This document shows, in pieces, positions 20,274 to 27,655 of a stretch of DNA of 64,000 bases. The notes under the pieces are model-generated. The model was not told where the DNA came from. It saw nothing but the letters and a program-made list of their open reading frames with translations, and made no database searches. Location: the NCBI GenBank assembly GCA_019075905.1, contig JAGXAM010000008.1, positions 1-64,000 on the forward strand, given 5' to 3'. The DNA is from Hyphomicrobiales bacterium. Lineage in GTDB: Bacteria; Pseudomonadota; Alphaproteobacteria; Rhizobiales; Beijerinckiaceae. The translations under genes and the position numbers were made by a program. How positions within the stretch are numbered: position 1 is the stretch's first letter; every line of letters begins with the position of its first letter.

Positions 20274-21563
20274 ATGACGACCAGAACCGCCCGGGTTGAG
20301 GCTGAAGCGGCGGTGGCGACGCTCATGCGCGCGATGGGCGTCAAGGCGCGCCGCGCGGCACGAACACTTGCCATGGCACCCGACGCCCAAAAAGCAGCCG
20401 CGCTGCGGGCAGCAGCGGCGGGCCTGCGGGCGCGCGTCGCTGATATTCTGACTGCCAATGCCGGGGATGTCGCCGCCGCGAGGGCGCGTGGCACCTCGGG
20501 CTCGTTTCTCGACCGGCTGATGCTCAATGAGGCCCGTATCGAGGCCATGGCCGCAGGGCTTGAGGATATCGCCGCCCTTGCAGATCCTGTCGGCCGGGTT
20601 CTGGCGCGGTTCCAGCGCCCCAATGGCCTGTCAATCGAACGGGTCGCCACCCCGCTTGGCGTTATCGGCGTCATTTTCGAGAGCCGCCCCAATGTCACCG
20701 CTGATGCCGGCGCGCTCTGCCTCAAGGCCGGCAATGCCGCGATTTTGCGCGGCGGCTCGGAAAGCGCCCAGTCTTCGCGGCTGATCCATGCTTGTCTGGT
20801 GGCGGGCCTGAAACAAGCCGGCCTGCCTGAAGATGCCATCCAGCTGGTGCCGACCCAGGACCGCGCCGCCGTGGGCGAAATTCTGCAGGGCCTGAACGGC
20901 AATATCGATGTCGTCGTGCCGCGTGGCGGCAAGAGCCTGGTGGCGCGCGTGCAAAATGAGGCGCGCGTGCCGGTGTTCGCGCATCTTGAAGGCATCGTTC
21001 ACATGTATGTTGACCGCGCCGCCGATCCGGCCATGGCGCTTGATCTCATCATCAACGGCAAATTGCGCCGAACCGGCGTTTGCGGTGCCACCGAGACATT
21101 GCTGGTTGATGCCCGTGCCCCGCAGCTGCTCGCACCGCTGGTGAAGGGCCTGCTCGACAAGGGCTGTGCCGTGCGCGGCGATAGTGCGACGCAAAAGGTC
21201 GATGCCCGCGTCACCCCCGCCACCGAAGCCGATTGGTCGACCGAATATCTCGATGCGGTCATTTCGGTGAAACTGGTCGACGGCCTCGATGCGGCGCTGG
21301 CGCATATCGACCATTACGGATCCCACCATACCGATGCCATCGTCACCGGCGATCAGGCTGCGGCCGCGCGCTTTCTCGCCGAAGTGGATTCGGCCATCGT
21401 GCTGCATAATGCCTCGACACAATTTGCCGATGGCGGCGAATTTGGTTTTGGTGCCGAAATCGGCATTGCCACCGGCCGCATGCATGCGCGCGGCCCGGTC
21501 GGAGTCGAGCAATTGACCTCGTTCAATTATCGTGTTCATGGCGACGGCCAGACGCGCCCCTGA
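20274..21563 (+). CDS. proA: Glutamate-5-semialdehyde dehydrogenase (gamma-glutamyl phosphate reductase)
   Basis: Second step of proline synthesis: NADPH reduction of gamma-glutamyl phosphate. The 429-residue protein carries [28 protein letters not shown]-type sequence, [19 protein letters not shown], the catalytic Cys in [16 protein letters not shown], and [20 protein letters not shown]. proB is not adjacent, although obg-proB-proA is the common order; proC is at 33.1 kb. The 3' end overlaps nadD. The start ATG 20274 lies 7 nt after coxG. Confidence 0.96.
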   Translation: MTTRTARVEAEAAVATLMRAMGVKARRAARTLAMAPDAQKAAALRAAAAGLRARVADILTANAGDVAAARARGTSGSFLDRLMLNEARIEAMAAGLEDIAALADPVGRVLARFQRPNGLSIERVATPLGVIGVIFESRPNVTADAGALCLKAGNAAILRGGSESAQSSRLIHACLVAGLKQAGLPEDAIQLVPTQDRAAVGEILQGLNGNIDVVVPRGGKSLVARVQNEARVPVFAHLEGIVHMYVDRAADPAMALDLIINGKLRRTGVCGATETLLVDARAPQLLAPLVKGLLDKGCAVRGDSATQKVDARVTPATEADWSTEYLDAVISVKLVDGLDAALAHIDHYGSHHTDAIVTGDQAAAARFLAEVDSAIVLHNASTQFADGGEFGFGAEIGIATGRMHARGPVGVEQLTSFNYRVHGDGQTRP

Positions 21564-22188
21564 GCCTCTGCTGCCAGCATTGCACGTGCCGCCCATGGCG
21601 CGGGGCATGCGCATTGGCTTGCTTGGCGGCTCGTTCAACCCGGCCCATCAGGCCCATGTGATGATCAGCGAGACGGCCTTGCGCCGCCTCGGGCTTGATG
21701 CTGTCTGGTGGCTGGTCTCGCCCGGCAATCCTTTGAAGGACAATCACCACCTGCCACCCTGGCAGGCGCGGCTGGCGCTGGCGCGCGCGCTGGTCAAGCA
21801 CCCGCGCATAAAAATCACCGCCCTTGAGGTGCGCATCGGCACGCCTTTCACTTACGCGACCTTGACCTGGCTGGTGCGCCGCGCCGCAGGCGTGCATTTC
21901 GTCTGGCTGATGGGTGGCGACAATCTGGTGACCTTTCACAAATGGCAACGCTGGCGCGATATTGCCCGGCTCATGCCGATTGCCGTGATCGACCGCCCGG
22001 GTGCCACGCTGCGCTCCGCCCAGACCCGGGCCGGGCAGGCGATGGCGCGCCATCAGCTCGATGAAACTGACGCCGCGCTGCTGGCTTTGGCCAGGGCACC
22101 GGCTTTCGTTTATCTGCACGGGCGCCGCTCGACCTTGTCCTCAACTCAATTGCGGCAAGCGGCCGCAAGTGCATTGAAATTGACATGA
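21538..22188 (+). CDS. nadD: Nicotinate-nucleotide adenylyltransferase
   Basis: Forms deamido-NAD from nicotinate mononucleotide and ATP. The nucleotidyltransferase signature [14 protein letters not shown] and the C-terminal SSTQLR (ISSTxIR-type) are clear, with [14 protein letters not shown] in between. The start is uncertain: ATG 21538 (216 aa) overlaps proA by 26 bp, while ATG 21595 (197 aa) lies closer to the conserved core. Gene order proA-nadD-rsfS-rlmH is conserved in Hyphomicrobiales. Confidence 0.93.
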   Translation: MATARRAPEPLLPALHVPPMARGMRIGLLGGSFNPAHQAHVMISETALRRLGLDAVWWLVSPGNPLKDNHHLPPWQARLALARALVKHPRIKITALEVRIGTPFTYATLTWLVRRAAGVHFVWLMGGDNLVTFHKWQRWRDIARLMPIAVIDRPGATLRSAQTRAGQAMARHQLDETDAALLALARAPAFVYLHGRRSTLSSTQLRQAAASALKLT

Positions 22189-22253
22189 TTCGCCTGCATG
22201 TTCATGCGTGAGGCGCACATACTGGGCCTCATTGCTCCTGGAGGATTAAACCG

Positions 22254-22664
22254 CTGAACATTCCCCTCGCCAGCGAAGCTGCCGTGAGCCCGCTTCGCAA
22301 GCCGCGCCGGCCCAAAAGCCAGGCCGCCCGCTCCCTCGCCAGCCTGATAGCTGCGGCGCTCGACGATGCCAAAGCTGAAGACGTCGTTTCGCTCGATCTG
22401 AGCGGCAAATCCACACTCGCTGACAGTATGATCGTCGCCACCGGGCGCTCGAATGTGCATGTCGGTGCCATTGCCGAGCGCGTGCTTGAGGCCTGCAAGG
22501 GCGCCACCGCGACGCTGCGCTGTGAGGGCATGCCGCATAATGACTGGGTGCTGATCGACGCCGGCGATGTCATCGTCCATATATTCCGCCCCGAAGTCCG
22601 CCTGTTTTACAATCTTGAGAAGATCTGGGGCGGCAGTCGTCCGGCAGAAGAGCAGGCTGACTGA
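22254..22664 (+). CDS. rsfS: Ribosomal silencing factor RsfS, possible CTG start
   Basis: A 126-136-residue RsfS/Iojap protein that binds L14 (uL14) and blocks subunit joining when nutrients are short. Key blocks: DVVSLDLSGKSTLADSMIVATG, HVGAIAERV, EGMPHNDWVLIDAGDVIVHIF and RLFYNLEKIWG. The first standard start is GTG 22284 (126 aa), but it has no Shine-Dalgarno close by. A perfect GGAGG at 22240-22244 lies 9 nt before an in-frame CTG at 22254, the start used here (136 aa). The extra residues are low in conservation, so the start is open. rlmH begins 3 nt after the stop. Confidence 0.88.
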   Translation: MNIPLASEAAVSPLRKPRRPKSQAARSLASLIAAALDDAKAEDVVSLDLSGKSTLADSMIVATGRSNVHVGAIAERVLEACKGATATLRCEGMPHNDWVLIDAGDVIVHIFRPEVRLFYNLEKIWGGSRPAEEQAD

Positions 22665-22667
22665 TCC

Positions 22668-23150
22668 ATGCGCCTGACGGTGGCGGCGGTGGGCAAGCTC
22701 AAGGCTGGCCCCGAGCGCGCCTTGGTGGAGCGTTACCAGACGCGCGCCACACAATTGGCCCCGGGCCTCGGCTTTTCCGGGCCGGATCTTCGCGAATGCG
22801 CCGAGGGGCGCGAGCGCACTGTGGCTGTCCGCAAGACCGGCGAAGCCCAGAGCCTGGCGCGGCTGGTGCCCGACCGCGCCCTGGTTGTTTGCCTCGATGA
22901 GCGCGGCGAAAGTCAGAACAGCGCCGATTTCGCGCGCAAGCTGGCGCAATGGCGCGATGCCGGTAATGTCGGTGTCGCCTTTGTCATCGGCGGTGCAGAC
23001 GGGCTTGATCCTGCTTTTCTGGCGCGCGCCAGCCTGCGCCTCGGTTTTGGCGCCATGACATTGCCGCATCAACTGGTGCGCGTGCTGGTGCTGGAGCAAA
23101 TCTACCGCGCCATGACCCACCTTGCCGGCCATCCCTACCACCGGGCGTGA
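22668..23150 (+). CDS. rlmH: 23S rRNA (pseudouridine1915-N3)-methyltransferase RlmH
   Basis: SPOUT methyltransferase acting on Psi1915 of helix 69 in assembled 70S ribosomes. The 160-residue protein has VCLDERGESQNSADFA, FVIGGADGLDP (knot/SAM loop), LGFGAMTLPHQLVRVLVLEQ and the terminal HLAGHPYHRA, a very strong family signature. It forms an operon with rsfS. The envC/ctpA genes that often follow are missing; an 800-bp non-coding stretch and ornithine decarboxylase follow instead. Confidence 0.96.
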   Translation: MRLTVAAVGKLKAGPERALVERYQTRATQLAPGLGFSGPDLRECAEGRERTVAVRKTGEAQSLARLVPDRALVVCLDERGESQNSADFARKLAQWRDAGNVGVAFVIGGADGLDPAFLARASLRLGFGAMTLPHQLVRVLVLEQIYRAMTHLAGHPYHRA

Positions 23151-23480
23151 AGGGACGCGCGCGCACTGGGCGGGAGCGGGATTTTTCATGAGCGTCGATG
23201 TCGCAGCCGTGGCAAAATTTTACGCTGCAAGGGCGCTGAAATTTCCGAGCCGGAACCGGGCCGGATTGGCAGCGGCAATCCCGATGCCGTTTCATCGCCA
23301 ACCAGCCGCGGCCAGGGTCATTTCGCGGCGTGAAAAAGCGTAGCAATTACATATGGTTATTGTGAAATATATTGCGCCGCTGCAAACCGCCGGCAGCGCC
23401 GCGCCGGGCCATGATCACCACGCAAAATCACCCCCTCGAAAGCGTAACGATCCGGTCACCAAATTTTAACAAAAAAACAC
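23151..23480. other. Non-coding stretch before the ornithine decarboxylase promoter
   Basis: 330 bp between rlmH and the promoter of the decarboxylase leader. It is relatively AT-rich at its right end (runs of T and A at 23455-23480). A possible 51-codon frame (23188-23343) has no family match I recognise and only a poorly spaced GGAG, so it is not called as a gene. No tRNA and no strong terminator hairpin were recognised after rlmH. Confidence 0.5.
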
Positions 23481-23508
23481 TTGCATCGCGGCGCAAAAGG
23501 CGTATCTC
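23481..23508 (+). promoter_or_regulatory. Putative sigma-70 promoter for the odc leader
   Basis: TTGCAT (23481-23486), a 16-bp spacer and TATCTC (23503-23508), preceded by an A/T-rich tract that could act as an UP-like element. Transcription from here would give a leader of about 430 nt before the decarboxylase start. The call rests on sequence likeness only. Confidence 0.4.
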
Positions 23509-23514
23509 TCGCCT

Positions 23515-23953
23515 TGCCCAATTTCGCACGTGCCTGTGGTCGTGTGTCGGTTGGCGCTTTTCCGGACAAGAGGCCGGATGTGCGTCAGGTAAAACCGGCA
23601 GCCGGAGGCTAACCGGCGAACCCCTCCCAAGGGGGATCGCGACTTGAAGCAACGACGGACCGGGCTTTTTCGTCTCTGTTGACCCTCCAAAGGTCAGCGT
23701 CATGAAGAGGCTTGTCTTTCTTGCCGGGCGTGCGGTCGGGACCCAATCCCTACCAAACGATGGCTGATCCTCTCTGGCACGGATTCCGTGACTGGGATGC
23801 TCACCACGGCGCAGCACCGGACTGGTTCAGCGACCAGTCTTTGTGGCGGCTCATAAGAGCGCGTGTGGCGTCTCCACAACGCCATCGACGCTTGTCGCCA
23901 TCACGTCTTTGGTTCGCGCGTCATATTTGACGGCGCGCGAGGAGGGTACTGTT
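23515..23953 (+). ncRNA. Structured 5' leader of ornithine decarboxylase (speF-type motif)
   Basis: About 440 nt of non-coding, hairpin-rich sequence directly upstream of an alphaproteobacterial ornithine decarboxylase gene, the setting of the known speF RNA motif. Visible helices: CCGG..CCGG near 23562-23577, CCCCT/AGGGG near 23622-23636, TGACC/GGTCA near 23682-23698, a perfect GACTGGT/ACCAGTC hairpin near 23818-23837, TGGCGT/ACGCCA near 23868-23886, and a GCGCGTCA/TGACGGCGCGC hairpin that abuts the GGAGGG Shine-Dalgarno at 23941-23946. Short ORFs (23702-23767 and 23760-23930) lie inside. Assignment to the speF motif is by position, size and structure; I cannot align it here. Confidence 0.7.
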
Positions 23954-25084
23954 ATGACTGATCGCATTCTGGATTTCCTGCGTCACCGACGCGATGAAGG
24001 CCCCTGCATGGTGCTCGACCTCGATGTCGTGCGCGAGAATTATGCGCGCTTTGCCCAGGCGCTGCCCGACACCCGCGTCTATTACGCCGTGAAGGCGAAC
24101 CCCGATGCGCGCGTGCTCGACCTGCTGGCGAGGCTCGGCTCAAGCTTTGATACGGCCTCTGTGGTGGAAATCGAGCAGGTTCTGGCGGTAGGCGTTGGCG
24201 CTGATCGCATCTCCTATGGCAACACCATCAAGAAGGAGCGTGATATTGCCCGCGCCTTCGCGCTGGGAGTGCGCCTGTTTGCGGTTGACAGCGAGGCCGA
24301 GGTCGAAAAAATCGCCCGCGCTGCCCCTGGCTCCAGGGTTTTCTGCCGCATCCTGTCGGATGGCTCGGGGGCCGAATGGCCGCTGTCGCGCAAATTCGGC
24401 TGCGCGCCGGCCATGGCCGCGGGCATCCTCGAACTTGCGCACCGGCTGGGGCTGGTTGCCCATGGCCTGTCGTTCCACGTCGGCTCGCAGCAACGCAACC
24501 CGCGCATGTGGGATGGCGCTCTGAAGGATTGCGGCGCCATTTTCCGCGATCTCGCCGAGCGCGGCATCACGCTCAACATGGTCAACCTCGGCGGTGGCTT
24601 TCCGACCCGCTATCTGAAAGATGTGCCGGCGGTGAAGGCCTATGGCCAGGCGATTTTCCGGGCCCTGCGGCGCCATTTCGGCAACCGCATTCCCGAGACG
24701 ATCATCGAGCCCGGCCGCGGCATGGTTGGCAATGCCGGCATGATCGAGGCCGAAGTGGTGCTAATTTCCAGGAAATCGGCCGAAGACAAGGTCAAGTGGG
24801 TCTATCTCGACATCGGCAAGTTCAATGGCCTCGCCGAGACCATGGACGAGATGATTCGCTATCCGATCCGCACCGCCTTTGATGACGATGCGCTGGAGCC
24901 TTGCGTGCTGGCCGGGCCCTCGTGCGATTCGGTCGATGTGCTTTATGAAAAAGACCCCTACATGCTGCCGGTCAGTCTGGAGATCGGCGCCAAGGTGCTG
25001 ATCGAGGGTTGTGGTGCCTATACGACGACCTATTCGACCGTCGGCTTCAACGGCTTCCCGCCGCTGAAATCCTATGTGATCTGA
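23954..25084 (+). CDS. Ornithine decarboxylase (group IV, PLP-dependent)
   Basis: Decarboxylates ornithine (possibly lysine too) to putrescine (cadaverine), the first step of polyamine synthesis. The 376-residue alanine-racemase-fold protein has the PLP lysine at Lys47 (YYAVKANPD), HVGSQQRNPRMW, NLGGGFPTRY, IEPGRGMVGNAG and the active-site Cys in GPSCDSVDVL. ATG 23954 follows GGAGGG by 7 nt. A longer in-frame opening into the leader is not homologous. The gene is monocistronic, ending at a strong intrinsic terminator, and is probably controlled through its leader RNA. Substrate choice between ornithine and lysine is not certain from sequence. Confidence 0.92.
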   Translation: MTDRILDFLRHRRDEGPCMVLDLDVVRENYARFAQALPDTRVYYAVKANPDARVLDLLARLGSSFDTASVVEIEQVLAVGVGADRISYGNTIKKERDIARAFALGVRLFAVDSEAEVEKIARAAPGSRVFCRILSDGSGAEWPLSRKFGCAPAMAAGILELAHRLGLVAHGLSFHVGSQQRNPRMWDGALKDCGAIFRDLAERGITLNMVNLGGGFPTRYLKDVPAVKAYGQAIFRALRRHFGNRIPETIIEPGRGMVGNAGMIEAEVVLISRKSAEDKVKWVYLDIGKFNGLAETMDEMIRYPIRTAFDDDALEPCVLAGPSCDSVDVLYEKDPYMLPVSLEIGAKVLIEGCGAYTTTYSTVGFNGFPPLKSYVI

Positions 25085-25113
25085 CACAGCATTGTGAGCT
25101 GACACAATAAAAA

Positions 25114-25150
25114 GACCCGGAGGCAGGAAGCTGCGTCCGGGTCGCTTTTT
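25114..25150 (+). terminator. Intrinsic terminator of ornithine decarboxylase gene
   Basis: The GACCCGGA / TCCGGGTC stem (25114 onward) with a 12-nt loop is followed by GCTTTTT at 25144-25150, 30 bp after the stop codon. An A-run just upstream may let it work in the opposite direction too, for the convergent dehydrogenase gene. Confidence 0.85.
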
Positions 25151-25201
25151 AACTGCCAGCACGCAAGCTGTCACAACGCGCAATGTGCCCCGCCCGCAAC
25201 C

Positions 25202-26197
25202 TCACAACATGCTGGGCAGCACCCGGTCCGGCGGGCGGTGGCCGTCCATGAAGGTCTTGATGTTGATAATGACCTTCTCCCCCATATCGAAGCGGCCCTC
25301 ATGCGTGGCCGATCCCAGATGCGGCAGCAGCGTGACCTTGCCCTGACGCGCCATGTCCAGCAATTGCGGTGCGACCGCCGGCTCCTGCTCGAACACGTCG
25401 AGCCCGGCACCCGCCAGCTTGCCGGCTTCCAGCAAGCGGATCAGCGCTGCCTCATCAATGACTTCGCCGCGCGCCGTGTTGATCAGGATCGCTTCCGGCC
25501 GCAGATAGGTCAGGCGCCGGGCCGAGAGCAGGTGATAGGTCGCCGGCGTATGCGGGCAGTTCACCGACACAATGTCCATGCGCGCCAGCATCTGGTCGAG
25601 AGAATCCCAGTAGGTTGCCTCAAGCGCAGCTTCGAGCGCCGGGGCGACCCGGCGGCGATTGTGGTAATGGATCGACAATCCGAAAGCCCGCGCCCGCCGC
25701 GCCAGCGCCTGGCCGATGCGGCCCATGCCGATGATGCCAAGCCGTTTTCCGGTAATCCGGCGCCCAAGCATCCAAGTCGGCGACCAGCCAGCCCAATGGC
25801 CGTTCGGCAGCACCTGCGCGCCTTCGGCAATGCGCCGCGCCACTGACAGGATCAGCCCCATCGTCATGTCGGCGGTGTCGTCGGTCAGCACACCCGGCGT
25901 ATTGGTGACGATAATGCCGCGCCGCGACGCCGAGACAACATCGATGTTGTCGACGCCATTGCCGAAATTGGCGATCAGCTTCAGCCCCTCGCCTGCCTGC
26001 GCGATCAGGCCCGAATCGATCCGGTCGGTGACGGTCGGCACCAGCACATCGGCTTCGCGCAGGGCTTGCGCCAGCGCCGCAGGTGCCATGGGCGTATCGT
26101 CGGGGTTGAGGCGGGTTTCAAACAATTCGCACATGCGCGTCTCCACCTCGGCAGGCAGGCGGCGTGTAACCACAACCAGAGGCTTTTTGCGCAGCAT
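25202..26197 (-). CDS. D-2-hydroxyacid dehydrogenase (glyoxylate reductase-like)
   Basis: 331-residue NAD(P)H-dependent dehydrogenase. The Rossmann motif GIIGMGRIGQALARRARAFG is clear. Catalytic residues: Arg in INTARGEV, Glu in FEQEP and His in LPHLGSATHEGR. The NFGNGVDNIDV and NTPGVLTDDTADMTMGL blocks fit the glyoxylate/hydroxypyruvate reductase branch rather than phosphoglycerate dehydrogenase, and no ACT domain is present. Exact substrate is uncertain. It converges on the decarboxylase terminator and diverges from the SH3-domain gene, sharing a ~175-bp promoter region. Confidence 0.88.
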   Translation of the reverse strand: MLRKKPLVVVTRRLPAEVETRMCELFETRLNPDDTPMAPAALAQALREADVLVPTVTDRIDSGLIAQAGEGLKLIANFGNGVDNIDVVSASRRGIIVTNTPGVLTDDTADMTMGLILSVARRIAEGAQVLPNGHWAGWSPTWMLGRRITGKRLGIIGMGRIGQALARRARAFGLSIHYHNRRRVAPALEAALEATYWDSLDQMLARMDIVSVNCPHTPATYHLLSARRLTYLRPEAILINTARGEVIDEAALIRLLEAGKLAGAGLDVFEQEPAVAPQLLDMARQGKVTLLPHLGSATHEGRFDMGEKVIINIKTFMDGHRPPDRVLPSML

Positions 26198-26373
26198 AGT
26201 GAGGCATTCTCCTCGAGCGGGTCCCGCGACCCGGCTTCATGAATTGTTAACGCAGAAACGGCACCACGAGCACAAGTGGTGCGCCCAGGTTTGTCCTTCT
26301 GTCTAGCAGAGGTTCAGGCAAAGACAAATGGCTGTGCGACCTTGTGATGAACCTCGGTTTCGGGAGTGCGCAA

Positions 26374-26910
26374 ATGTCGAATCATGCCAGGCTGGCGAAC
26401 ATCGGGCGCCACCTTCTCGTGGTGGCGGGTCTTGCTGTTACGGGCATTGCCCACGCCGATTCGCAGCCCACCATCGGCTCCGCCTCCGGCCTGCCGCTGC
26501 CGCGCTATGTCACCCTTAAGTCCGACAAGGTCAACCTGCGGCAGGGCCCCTCCCGTAATCATCAGATATTGTTTGTGTATCAGCGCCGCGGCCTGCCAGT
26601 TGAAATCACCGCTGAAGACGAGATCTGGTATCGCATCCGCGATTCCTCTGGCACCGAGGGTTGGGTGCTGCATTCCCTGCTGTCAGGCGATCGCGGCGTG
26701 CTGGTGGCGCCGGACGACAAGGGCGGCGTCTTCAATCTGCACAGCGAGGCCAGCGCGCACTCGACATTGGTCGCGCGTTTGCAGAGCGACGTGATCGCCA
26801 GGGTCAAGAGCTGCGATGGCACCTGGTGCCACATCATGGGCACCGGCTACAGCGGCTATATGCGCGAAACCCGGCTTTGGGGCGTCTTTCCCAAAGAGAA
26901 ATTTCCCTGA
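26374..26910 (+). CDS. Secreted protein with two bacterial SH3 domains
   Basis: 178 residues. The start ATG 26374 has GGGAG 7 nt upstream and gives a signal peptide (LLVVAGLAVTGIAHA). Then come two SH3b-like repeats: the first around YVTLKSDKVNLRQGPSRNHQ..WYRIRDSSGTEGWV, the second around GGVFNLHSEASAHSTLVARL..WCHIMGTGYSGYM. Such domains bind cell-wall peptides or stabilise periplasmic assemblies. No catalytic domain is attached, so it may be an adaptor. This type of small SH3 protein beside a D-2-hydroxyacid dehydrogenase is seen in other alphaproteobacteria, from memory. It is convergent with the GntR regulator gene. Confidence 0.82.
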   Translation: MSNHARLANIGRHLLVVAGLAVTGIAHADSQPTIGSASGLPLPRYVTLKSDKVNLRQGPSRNHQILFVYQRRGLPVEITAEDEIWYRIRDSSGTEGWVLHSLLSGDRGVLVAPDDKGGVFNLHSEASAHSTLVARLQSDVIARVKSCDGTWCHIMGTGYSGYMRETRLWGVFPKEKFP

Positions 26911-26928
26911 TCCCGAAGGTTCGCCCGC

Positions 26929-27648
26929 TCAGGGCTGCACGATGTGAATGGCGTTGAGCGCGTCTTCCAGTGAGCGCGACAGCAGCGCCTGCATGGCCGC
27001 CTCGGCTGCTTCCGCCTTGGAATCGGCAATGGCGCGGGCAATCGCCATATGCATCGGCACCAGATGCTCCTGTGGCAGAACGTCAGCGCGCGAGACCTGA
27101 AAACTGGCGGCAAGGCACGCCTCGATCACCGGGAACATGGCCGCCAGAAACTGGTTGCCAGTCGCCTCCAGCATGGTGCGGTGAAAGCGGATGTCGGCGG
27201 CGATGGATTGCGCCTTGTCGGCACTGCCGAGCAGGATCACATCCTCCAGCATCGTCCGGCGCGCCTCGGGCGTGGCCTTGAGTGCCGCCAGCGCCGCAGC
27301 GGGCGGCTCGAATATGCCGCGCAGTTCAAAAAGATCAAGCACCATGCGCTCGTTGAGCCCGCCTTGCGCCTGCCAGGCCAGCACATCGGGATCAAGCCGG
27401 TTCCAGTCCTGCTTCGGGCGCACGATGGTGCCGACGCGCGGCACCGCGGTCAGCAGGCCCTTGCCGCACAGCACCTTGATGGCCTCGCGCAGGGAAGGCC
27501 GCGACAGGCCGAACTCCCGCGACAATTCCACTTCGGTGGGGATGGTGCTGCCCACCGCCCATTCGCCGGCAACGATGCGGCGGCCGAGATTGATCGCAGC
27601 CAGTGAATGAGGCTTGGCCGAGCTGTTACGCGGCATGCGAGGGGCCAT
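26929..27648 (-). CDS. GntR family (FadR-type, FCD domain) transcriptional regulator
   Basis: 239 residues. The N-terminal winged HTH runs from about residue 18 to 80 (TIPTEVELSREFGLSRPSLREAIKVL, then GLLTAVPRVGTIV). The C-terminal all-helical FCD ligand domain has metal-type residues in DLFELRGIFEPPAAALAA, IRFHRTMLEATGN and EHLVPMHMAIA. FadR-type regulators sense organic acids or sugars. The start ATG 27648 lies 7 nt after the SulP stop, so the two genes form one operon and the regulator probably controls the transporter; the ligand is unknown. Confidence 0.9.
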   Translation of the reverse strand: MAPRMPRNSSAKPHSLAAINLGRRIVAGEWAVGSTIPTEVELSREFGLSRPSLREAIKVLCGKGLLTAVPRVGTIVRPKQDWNRLDPDVLAWQAQGGLNERMVLDLFELRGIFEPPAAALAALKATPEARRTMLEDVILLGSADKAQSIAADIRFHRTMLEATGNQFLAAMFPVIEACLAASFQVSRADVLPQEHLVPMHMAIARAIADSKAEAAEAAMQALLSRSLEDALNAIHIVQP

Positions 27649-27655
27649 GATGTGC

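Noticed and set aside
23188-23343. A 51-codon frame downstream of rlmH
   Set aside because: No recognisable family, poorly spaced ribosome-binding site and no supporting context.
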